Below are positions 6,191 to 12,618 of a stretch of 12,618 bases of DNA, in pieces (within the stretch, counting starts at the first letter, position 1; every line of letters starts with the position of its first letter). Origin of the DNA: JAWPMV01 sp038527215. GTDB taxonomy: Bacteria > Bacteroidota > Bacteroidia > J057. The notes beneath the pieces were generated by a model that was not told the DNA's origin, did no database searches, and saw only the letters and a list, made by a program, of their open reading frames with translations. Both the position numbers and the translations under genes were made by a program. The DNA is taken from positions 1-12,618 of the forward strand of contig JBCBGC010000179.1 in assembly GCA_038527215.1 (NCBI GenBank), in the 5' to 3' direction.

Positions 6191-8227
6191 CTAATTCTTC
6201 ACCTCGAAGTTCTCTTCCTTTCCACCAGCACCTGTAATCTTCATGCGCTCCCAACTCCTTGGCAATTTGCTTTTGAGTTGGATCACCCCTTCATCGGTTA
6301 TTTCCAGCCCCCCAAATCCATGGATCACAGCCTGCAGCATCCCGCCTGCTCCGGTGGCAAAATAAGGATTGGTCCCGCCTGCTGTTTCGGAAATCACCCC
6401 AAAAGGAGGCACCCGGTTTGGTTGATAACTTTGGTAAAAAAGCCCTTCGGCCTTGTCCATATTTTGCGCCCTGGCATGCAGGGTCGCCAGCACAGAAAAG
6501 CCCATAGCCGGTCCATTGGGGGCCATTCTTTGCTCATAGTAGGTGAGGTTCTTTTGCAGCTGCTTTTTGTCCCGAATCACATCCAGCGGAAAGGACAACA
6601 GGTTCACATCAGCTTGCTTGATCATTACGCCCTCATAGGTGGCGTTCTCCCGGGTGGTGCCATCTTCAAATTCAAGAATCGGAATATTCTGGGCGACATG
6701 GGCCCAATCTGGATCCGCCTCCAGGCCTAATTCTGCTGCTGCCTGGGTGGCATATCCCAGCACCGTTTTGGCCATGCCATTGGTGAAGGCATTGTTATCA
6801 ATGTTTTCCTCCCACTCGTTCGCGCCGATTACATTATTAATGTCATATTGTCCCGGGCCATTTCTTTCGACCCTGCTGGTCCAGAAATCAGCCACTTCCT
6901 TTAGCATAGGATATCCTCGTTCTCTCAACCAGATTTTGTCCTTGGTCACCTGATAATACTTCCAAAAGGCCCAGCCCACACAGCCAGAAATATGGTGCTG
7001 AAAAGGACCGGTCAAGGCCCAAACAGGGGTATCTTCAGAACCATCATCCGCCGACTCCCAGGGAAACATGGCTCCTTTATATCCATGGGCAAAAGCATTT
7101 CTTTTGGCCATTTCCAGCCGCTCGAAACGATATTCCAGCAAGGAGCGGGCAATTTCAGGCTGCAAAACCAAGAGCGGAGGATACATCCAGAGTTCCGTAT
7201 CCCAAAATACGTGGCCATTGTACCCCAGTCCGGACAGCCCCATAGGAGAAAGAGAATAAGCGGTGCCTTCCCGGGCAAAGGAGTATAAATGGTAAAGGGC
7301 AAAACGGACGTCCCGTTGCACCTCCAGGTTTCCGCTGATCTGGATATCGCTTTTCCAAAGCTCTTCCCAGGCCTCCAAATGGCGTTTGAGTAGCCTTTCC
7401 CGCCCTTCCAGCATCGCAAAAATGCTCAGGCGTTCAGCTTCATTGTGAGGGTCCTGATAATGCACACTGGATACCGCTGAGGAAACCACCGAAAACACAT
7501 AGGTTTCACCGGCTTTTAGGCTTTTCCGAAACTTGGCCAGGTGGCGGTTATAGTCCCAGTCCTCATGGATGATATCGGGTTCTTCTCCATGAGCTTCTTC
7601 AAAAATGAAGCTGTTAGAAGCGGCGACCTTGAGGTTCCCGGAAGGGCTCAGGCCCACAGAAGTCATCAGAGGAATTTTGACGTGAGGCCGGTCAACTTCG
7701 GCGTAGTAATTGCGGACGTCGGCCAGATGGTTCGGCGCTTCAATTTCGCTGATCGCTTCCAGTTCCAGGTCTTCCCGAGCCGTAACGGAGACTATACTCA
7801 GGGAGGTAAAGGGAAGATGGCGCAAGGACATGAGCTGGTGACTAACCTCCGCTTTTTCGCCGATAGAAAAAGAAGTCGTCAGAATCGCCTTTTTCATATC
7901 CAGGGTTTGAGCAAAGTTCTCCATGCTGGAAGCATCTACCCGGGTTCCTCCGATGACCATATCCATGTTGACATGGTTGAAGGTCTGAAGGATGTTGGAA
8001 ACGCGCCCGCGTTGGTAGTAATCATATACCCCATTTAGCACCACCGCATTGACCTTCATAGGTTCAGGTGAAGAAACGAGGCCTACCATGCCGTTGGCCA
8101 TGGTAACCCCATAATACTGGTCCGGATTGATATCGGTGGCCTGGACGTGCCAGGGGGAAGTAGCCAGATCCTGGGCAGTAATCCCCTGGATGGCCATACA
8201 AAACAAAAAGACAATGAAGTTTCGCAT
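6191..8227 (-). CDS. Secreted GH65 glycoside hydrolase, probably an alpha-glucosidase
   Basis: This 678-residue enzyme belongs to glycoside hydrolase family 65, which contains inverting alpha-glucoside phosphorylases and hydrolases. Residues 1-18 form a Sec signal peptide (cleavage near ITA-QD), so it is periplasmic or exported, unlike the cytoplasmic phosphorylases. An N-terminal beta-sandwich region (about 25-280) is followed by the (alpha/alpha)6 barrel. Barrel hallmarks are GHVFWDTELWMYPPLL (338-353), MFPWESADDG (387-396), GANEWEENIDNNAFTN (468-483; E471 is the expected general acid) and KQADVNLL (537-544). SETAGGTNPYFATGAGGM (613-630) replaces the HSS-type phosphate-binding segment of phosphorylases; E614 is a good candidate general base, pointing to a hydrolase. 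Bacteroidota hydrolases of this family include kojibiose-type alpha-1,2-glucosidases, so that is a reasonable guess. ATG 8227 is chosen because the longer GTG frame is encoded by a terminator hairpin. Confidence 0.93.
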   Translation of the reverse strand: MRNFIVFLFCMAIQGITAQDLATSPWHVQATDINPDQYYGVTMANGMVGLVSSPEPMKVNAVVLNGVYDYYQRGRVSNILQTFNHVNMDMVIGGTRVDASSMENFAQTLDMKKAILTTSFSIGEKAEVSHQLMSLRHLPFTSLSIVSVTAREDLELEAISEIEAPNHLADVRNYYAEVDRPHVKIPLMTSVGLSPSGNLKVAASNSFIFEEAHGEEPDIIHEDWDYNRHLAKFRKSLKAGETYVFSVVSSAVSSVHYQDPHNEAERLSIFAMLEGRERLLKRHLEAWEELWKSDIQISGNLEVQRDVRFALYHLYSFAREGTAYSLSPMGLSGLGYNGHVFWDTELWMYPPLLVLQPEIARSLLEYRFERLEMAKRNAFAHGYKGAMFPWESADDGSEDTPVWALTGPFQHHISGCVGWAFWKYYQVTKDKIWLRERGYPMLKEVADFWTSRVERNGPGQYDINNVIGANEWEENIDNNAFTNGMAKTVLGYATQAAAELGLEADPDWAHVAQNIPILEFEDGTTRENATYEGVMIKQADVNLLSFPLDVIRDKKQLQKNLTYYEQRMAPNGPAMGFSVLATLHARAQNMDKAEGLFYQSYQPNRVPPFGVISETAGGTNPYFATGAGGMLQAVIHGFGGLEITDEGVIQLKSKLPRSWERMKITGAGGKEENFEVKN

Positions 8228-8231
8228 AGTC

Positions 8232-8280
8232 AAAAAAAAAATGGCTTTCCTCAAGGTATACCTTGCCTTGAGGAAAGCCA
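8232..8280 (-). terminator. Strong intrinsic terminator directly abutting the GH65 start
   Basis: On the minus strand, perfect 15-bp arms (TGGCTTTCCTCAAGG at 8280-8266 and its complement at 8256-8242) enclose a 9-base loop and are followed by ten T residues (8241-8232). It begins 18 bases past the plug-domain lipoprotein stop, the normal place for a terminator. However, only GACT separates the T-run from the GH65 ATG. The bases at 8252-8265 also form the palindrome CAAGG-TATA-CCTTG, allowing an alternative short hairpin. GH65 mRNA from upstream must read through this element. Confidence 0.9.
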
Positions 8281-8298
8281 CATGTGATAAAGTGAGGG

Positions 8299-8712
8299 TT
8301 ATTTTTTGAGGCGGATGACGATGACACCATTAGCTCCTCTTACCCCATAATAAGAAATGTCAGAGGGATTTTTCAGCACTTGAACAGATCGAATCTGAGC
8401 GGGATGAACCATGCTGTAGACCATCTGATAACTGCTCATCTGGTTGCCGTTGAGGACAAATAAAGGTGAGCCAGAGGTTTTCAGGCTAGCGTTCCCCCGA
8501 ATGCGGATAGAGGCATTGGGTCCCTGTCCGGAAACATAGAGTCCTGGTACTTGCTTGAGGTGGGAAGTCAGATCGATGACCTGGTTGGGTTCCCTCACCA
8601 GGGTAGCGTTTTCCGCTGATTTATCGGTTTTGGCAGCAGATTTACCTTCCCGTACTTTACAACTGCTCAGAGCTATCAGACAGGACAAAAGAATGAAGGT
8701 GGATATACGCAT
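8299..8712 (-). CDS. Stand-alone TonB-receptor plug-domain lipoprotein
   Basis: This 137-residue predicted lipoprotein has a signal peptide ending at lipobox ALSSC (Cys18). A polar linker (about 19-44) is followed by a single TonB-dependent receptor plug domain (about 45-137). The plug is recognisable from LKQVPGLYV (52-60), IRIRG (69-73), SPLFVLNG (82-89), IRSVQVLKNPSD (107-118) and YYGVRGANGVIVI (121-133). These match the SusC plug at the left end of the window segment by segment (NPLIVVDG, VESIEVLKD, YGSRGANGIIMI). There is no carboxypeptidase-like domain, no EEVVVVGYG segment and no beta-barrel. The gene is complete, with an ATG, an intact secretion signal and a terminator after it, so it does not look like a broken receptor. 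It follows the SusD gene by 65 bp. Its role is unknown; partnering with SusD or a receptor in trans is inference. Confidence 0.88.
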   Translation of the reverse strand: MRISTFILLSCLIALSSCKVREGKSAAKTDKSAENATLVREPNQVIDLTSHLKQVPGLYVSGQGPNASIRIRGNASLKTSGSPLFVLNGNQMSSYQMVYSMVHPAQIRSVQVLKNPSDISYYGVRGANGVIVIRLKK

Positions 8713-8777
8713 AAGTAGTAGCGTTAGAGGTGTAGGTATCTAAAAGTAAAATACGGCATATTCTCAAAGGAAAAGCC

Positions 8778-10322
8778 TTAATAGCCTGGGTTTTGTTGCA
8801 AAAATGGATTGCTAGCCAAAGCCGAAATCGGAATAGGAAAGAGCAGGCGCTCGCTGGGACTGCTTTGGGGCCTGGTTTGATAGGGTTCCAAAAATTTCCC
8901 AAAGCGGATCAGATGGGTCCGGCGCTGGCCTTCCCACCAAAATTCATATCCATATTCTCGTAAGATATCTTCTTCCGACAGGCTGGTAAGCGCAGGCACT
9001 CCCCGCTTATTTCTTAAGGTATTGATGGTAGTCAGGGCCTCCCCTACTCTTCCGTCCCGGAACTGGGCTTCTGCACGCAGCAGGTAGCCCTCTGCCAGGC
9101 GAAAGATCACCTGCACATTCTCAGAAGGTCCATTTAAGAGAGAATCGGGATTGGTTTCATACTTGATAGGCCGCGCCCCATCTGCCAATCCCTGTGGGTC
9201 AGGCGAGACATCCGCATTGTAAAAAACCGGACTTCCGTCACTATATCTCAGGGTATCTCCATTGTCGTCGAGCTGATACCCAACATTAAAGCCTAAATGC
9301 GCGCTTAAACCAGGAATCCGAGGACCTTTGAAGCGGGGATCATTGGGATCAAAACTATTATAGAACTCCGCAATGGTGCTAAAGCCACCCCAGGCCGACT
9401 GTGTATGAGGCTGGTTCAACACGATGCTGGCATAGCGCCCGGAACTCCCCACAGAGGTCGTGAGGACCAGTTCATCATCCACCTGAGTACGGGAGAGGTT
9501 ATCCAATCGGAAATTGTCCCAGTAATCATCGGCCAAGTCGTATTGGAAGGTATTGATGATGTCGTTGCCAAGGGTAAAAACCCGGGCCAGGTCCAACTCG
9601 GCAAAGCTGCCTGTTCCATTGTATACCCCTCGGTTGAGGTAAAGACGAGCCAGGAGAATGCGGGCCGCATTGGTATTCATCCGGAAAAGGATGCGCTCAT
9701 CCTGAAACCGATATTTATCGCCCATTTTGGGGATCGCATCTTCCAGTCGTTCGATAGCCCGGTCCGTCGCTTCTGCCCGGGTGTATACGATGGGGGATTT
9801 GAGAGAATCTCGGTCTACCACCTGCCCAAAAAGGTCGATCAGATAAAAATCTACCAGAGAAAGGAGGGCTGCTGCTTCATACCGGATGGCATCGGTTTCT
9901 GGATTGACCTCTGAAAGATCAAAGATAATCTGGGCATCCTGAATGGTCGCCTTGGCCGTAACCAATTCAGACCATACTTTCTCTACAGTTCCATTCCCTG
10001 AGCCCCAGCTGTGGCGGTGCAGGTTGGCCCAAATCCCTCCTTCGTCCCAGGCGGGGCTTTTGTGCCCCATGGCTACATCGGTAGAAGCGTCCTGTATCGC
10101 GAAAATACCGGTGTAGTCATGCAAAGAGTTGATCATTTCGTAGGCATTGGCCAGAAAGCCATAGCCAGCCGTTTCAGGGTCTGCCTGAAACTGGAGAATT
10201 TCTCCCCGGAGTTGTTCACGAGGGGTTGGCGGATCGGTGCTGAGGCAGCCGGAAAGGAAAGCCATAACCAGCAAGGCTGGAATCAGGCTGTGTTTCTTCC
10301 AAATGGGTTGTTTGCTTGACAT
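8778..10322 (-). CDS. SusD/RagB-family nutrient-binding outer-membrane lipoprotein
   Basis: This 514-residue SusD/RagB homologue is the surface lipoprotein that forms a lid over a SusC channel and binds the incoming oligosaccharide or other nutrient. A signal peptide ends at lipobox FLSGC (Cys26). The N-terminal half is helical TPR-like (AAALLSLVDFYLIDLFG 150-166; ARILLARLYLNRGVYN 220-235). The C-terminal hallmarks are RLAEGYLLRAEAQFRDG (408-424), INTLRNKRGVPAL (433-445), REYGYEFWWEGQRRTHLIRFG (from 455), FPIP (495-498) and the terminal QNPGY. Length is usual. No SusC gene precedes it; the upstream neighbour, 141 bp away, is the FG-GAP protein. The plug-only lipoprotein follows 65 bp downstream and is probably co-transcribed. 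The ligand cannot be predicted from the sequence. Confidence 0.96.
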   Translation of the reverse strand: MSSKQPIWKKHSLIPALLVMAFLSGCLSTDPPTPREQLRGEILQFQADPETAGYGFLANAYEMINSLHDYTGIFAIQDASTDVAMGHKSPAWDEGGIWANLHRHSWGSGNGTVEKVWSELVTAKATIQDAQIIFDLSEVNPETDAIRYEAAALLSLVDFYLIDLFGQVVDRDSLKSPIVYTRAEATDRAIERLEDAIPKMGDKYRFQDERILFRMNTNAARILLARLYLNRGVYNGTGSFAELDLARVFTLGNDIINTFQYDLADDYWDNFRLDNLSRTQVDDELVLTTSVGSSGRYASIVLNQPHTQSAWGGFSTIAEFYNSFDPNDPRFKGPRIPGLSAHLGFNVGYQLDDNGDTLRYSDGSPVFYNADVSPDPQGLADGARPIKYETNPDSLLNGPSENVQVIFRLAEGYLLRAEAQFRDGRVGEALTTINTLRNKRGVPALTSLSEEDILREYGYEFWWEGQRRTHLIRFGKFLEPYQTRPQSSPSERLLFPIPISALASNPFLQQNPGY

Positions 10323-10463
10323 AGGAAGGGTTAATAATTGTGCTAACGAAAGCTGAATATCTTGTTCATCTTCCCTGTTGGCAGACAGGAGAAAACTACA
10401 GCTTTTTTGTATGTTGCCATGCTGGCCATTCCTACTTATTTGTCAAAAAATAATTTACGACAA

Positions 10464-12618
10464 TCATCTAAGATTCACAATCACCGGCGTCGCATTGTTT
10501 CTGGCAAAAATCACCGATTCGACGCCACCTATGCTGATAGGTTTGATCTGCCGGGTTTGACCTTTAATGATCACCTCTCCCAGGGATACACGGCTAAAAT
10601 TACCTGCCCCGTCATTCAACAGAACAGAACCATAATCCGCATCGTAGCGGCCCATCTGAATATTATTTTCATAAAAATTGCCTCCGACAATCAAGTCGGG
10701 ATGACCGTCTTTATTCACATCGCGCACCAAGGCATCCTTCAAAGGGGTATGCTGCGCATCGTAAGGCAAAGCCTTGAGGGTAAAATTCCAATTACCGTCA
10801 TTAATCAGGAGCGCATTGGAAAAATAGTTGGCTTCCAGGGTTTCTCCCTCTTTCAACTTTTTGAGGTCTACGATATCTTCCACCTTCGCCTTGGCAAAAT
10901 CCGCTGCGAACAGGAATTTTCTTTTCACGTCAGGAAGTTGCTTCTCCATCTCCACCTTATTGGCAAAAGGGATTTCGCGGCCTTGCAGGTAATAGGTCAA
11001 AATTTGCTCCCGGCGGCCATTGCCATCAAAGTCGTTGAAATACATGCGAATGGGTTCCTTATCGCTGGCTTTCAGGCGTGCATTGAGGCCTAAGTTCCCC
11101 GCCAACAAATCCAGATCGCCGTCTCCATCTACGTCTACAGGCTCAACAAAATTCCACCAGCCTTTTTTGCCGTTGGAAAGCGATACTTTCGAAAATTTGC
11201 CATTCTTGTTTTCAAATGCCAGGATTTCATCCCATTCCATGGCCAGCATCAAATCCTGGTCCTGGTCTCCATCCAGGTCTCCCCAGCTGGCATTTTTCAC
11301 CAAGCCTACTTTGACCAGCTCCTTGGCCCGGCTGGCCGTTTCGTCCGTAAATTTCCCAGTCCCATCGTTGACCAGCAGGAAGGAGGGAGCTGCTTCTCCA
11401 TAGGCCCAGGATACCGCTCTTCCGCCGATGAAAAGGTCCAGATGCCCATCCCCGGTGAAGTCATAGGGCAGGATACAGGAAGCCGTGATCAACAAGCTGT
11501 CAAAAGCATCAGGCTTGGCTTGAAAGCGTCCATTGCCATCGTTGAGGTAGACCCGGGGAAACAGGTAGCGTTCTTTGTAAAAATATTCGTTTCCACCTGA
11601 GGCAATCAACAAATCCGCATGTCCATCTTTATTGACGTCCGCAAAAACCGCATCCACATCTTCAAACACACTATCGGCTTCTAAGGCAGGTTGGGGCAAT
11701 TCCTGGAAATATCCCCCTTCTCCCTGCACAAATACGGCTGACTGCGTTCTTTTGGCTCCACCGATAAATACATCATCCAATCCGTCGCCATTGATATCCC
11801 CCACGGCCAGGGCAGGCCCTTCAGCGGAAGTCATATGAGGGATCAGCGGTTCCCGGTTGAACTCCACAAAGGGATTCTCTTCATGTTGGAAGACAATTCC
11901 GGTGGATTCAGTGATATCTGCTGCCTGGAATCCGTGGTCCTCCTTTTGATGGAGACGGGCAAAATCAAAAGCAGGGATATCCATGGGATAATAAAGCTCC
12001 TGGTCCAGGGCTGTGGGATCAAGCTGCTGATAGCTGCGATCTGGCCAGATCAGGAAGATGGAATCAATGGGCGTGGACCCCAGACCGATGTGCAATGGGA
12101 TTTCCATGCTCGACTGGAAGCCCTTGACCGGGTATTTTTCATACAGCCTCACTTCCTCTCCACTGTAAACCAAGACCCGGGCACCGATGGCATTGCGGTT
12201 GGTAGGCGATCCATGCAGGACCAGCGACATATGATCTCTTTTTTCTGCCTGGTGCAGGTTTTCGTATACAGAGGCGGGCGCATCAATGTTATTTACCACG
12301 ATATCGAGGTCGCCATCATTATCCAGATCGGCATAGATGGCCCCATTGGAATAGGTCTGCAGGTTGTTCTCTACCGTGGAAGCCAGGTCCTGAAAACGGT
12401 ACTGGCCCGCATTGCGGAAAAATTTATTGGGCAGCTTGATTTCGGGCATTTTTTCAATCACCCCTAAATCTCCTTCCTCCATATTTTTGGTACGAATTCT
12501 CCATTGGATATCATCGTTAGCCATGAAGTTGATATAGTCCATATCATTCATGCGTTTGGGGATTCCATTGGAGACGAACAAGTCTTTCATGCCATCTTTG
12601 TCGACTTCGACAACGATG
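10464..12618 (-). CDS. FG-GAP/VCBS repeat protein with ASPIC/UnbV domain (CRTAC1-like), C-terminal part
   Basis: These are the C-terminal 717 residues of a large extracellular repeat protein; the frame is open through the right edge, so the N-terminus is missing. Residues below count from the Met at 12590, which is internal: the nine codons before it still encode a repeat (VDKDGMKDLFVSNG). Calcium-binding FG-GAP/VCBS motifs of the form D-x-[DN]-x-[DN]-G-x-x-D recur at about 88 (DLDNDGDLD), 265 (DINGDGLDD), 318 (DVNKDGHAD), 377 (DFTGDGHLD), 438 (DLDGDQDQD), 486 (DVDGDGDLD) and 624 (DVNKDGHPD), suggesting a beta-propeller. An ASPIC/UnbV domain lies at about 130-192 (NAIGARVLVY...HIGLG...IFLIWPD). 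Proteins of this architecture are common in Bacteroidota next to SusD and haloperoxidase-like genes. Function is unproven; surface adhesion or substrate binding is the usual guess. The SusD gene follows by 141 bp. Confidence 0.93.
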   Translation of the reverse strand, partial: IVVEVDKDGMKDLFVSNGIPKRMNDMDYINFMANDDIQWRIRTKNMEEGDLGVIEKMPEIKLPNKFFRNAGQYRFQDLASTVENNLQTYSNGAIYADLDNDGDLDIVVNNIDAPASVYENLHQAEKRDHMSLVLHGSPTNRNAIGARVLVYSGEEVRLYEKYPVKGFQSSMEIPLHIGLGSTPIDSIFLIWPDRSYQQLDPTALDQELYYPMDIPAFDFARLHQKEDHGFQAADITESTGIVFQHEENPFVEFNREPLIPHMTSAEGPALAVGDINGDGLDDVFIGGAKRTQSAVFVQGEGGYFQELPQPALEADSVFEDVDAVFADVNKDGHADLLIASGGNEYFYKERYLFPRVYLNDGNGRFQAKPDAFDSLLITASCILPYDFTGDGHLDLFIGGRAVSWAYGEAAPSFLLVNDGTGKFTDETASRAKELVKVGLVKNASWGDLDGDQDQDLMLAMEWDEILAFENKNGKFSKVSLSNGKKGWWNFVEPVDVDGDGDLDLLAGNLGLNARLKASDKEPIRMYFNDFDGNGRREQILTYYLQGREIPFANKVEMEKQLPDVKRKFLFAADFAKAKVEDIVDLKKLKEGETLEANYFSNALLINDGNWNFTLKALPYDAQHTPLKDALVRDVNKDGHPDLIVGGNFYENNIQMGRYDADYGSVLLNDGAGNFSRVSLGEVIIKGQTRQIKPISIGGVESVIFARNNATPVIVNLR

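Noticed and set aside
8228..8281. N-terminal extension of GH65 by 18 residues from a GTG.
   Set aside because: It is encoded by the terminator stem and the ten-T run; ATG 8227 begins a textbook Sec signal peptide.

Overview
The window looks like part of a Bacteroidota chromosome, carrying a polysaccharide-utilization-type (Sus-like) locus. The evidence is a SusC/RagA TonB-linked outer-membrane protein, a SusD/RagB lipoprotein, several Sec/lipobox secretion signals, Shine-Dalgarno-poor starts and one promoter matching the Bacteroidota TTG-N19-TAnnTTTG pattern. The roughly 50% GC by eye and the families present would suit a Saprospiria-, Chitinophagia- or Cytophagia-like lineage, but this is inference. 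All eight confidently called genes lie on the minus strand, so transcription runs from position 12618 towards 1. I saw no tRNA, rRNA, CRISPR array or insertion sequence.

In transcription order the layout is as follows. (1) 12618-10464 holds the C-terminal 717 residues of a large FG-GAP/VCBS protein with an ASPIC/UnbV domain, cut by the right edge. (2) 10322-8778 is a SusD/RagB lipoprotein. (3) 8712-8299 is a 137-residue lipoprotein made of little more than a TonB-receptor plug domain. (4) A strong intrinsic terminator (8280-8232) directly abuts the next start. (5) 8227-6191 is a secreted GH65 glycosidase. (6) 6140-4743 is a lipoprotein of the vanadium haloperoxidase/PAP2 family. (7) 4742-4481 is a leader with a promoter and a terminator-like hairpin. 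(8) 4480-2756 is an SGLT-type sodium:solute symporter, followed by a perfect 32-bp terminator palindrome. (9) 2569-1844 is a FadR-type GntR regulator whose start is preceded by a 42-bp nested palindromic operator. (10) 1614-1 is the N-terminal 538 codons of a SusC/RagA receptor, cut by the left edge.

A working model (inference): surface lipoproteins (SusD, FG-GAP protein, plug-only protein, haloperoxidase/phosphatase-like enzyme) capture and modify a glucosylated substrate, GH65 removes alpha-glucose in the periplasm, and the symporter imports the released sugar. The FadR-type regulator probably controls itself and possibly the SusC transcript, since a close copy of its half-site lies upstream of the SusC gene. 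The SusD gene has no SusC gene next to it, and the SusC gene lies at the opposite end of the window behind the regulator. The two may therefore belong to separate SusCD pairs, each completed outside the window.

The less ordinary features are the plug-only lipoprotein, the nested operator, and two terminator-like hairpins placed directly in front of start codons (GH65 and symporter), which suggest expression tuned by partial termination within the locus. The 141-bp gap 10323-10463 and the 65-bp gap 8713-8777 show no convincing signal.
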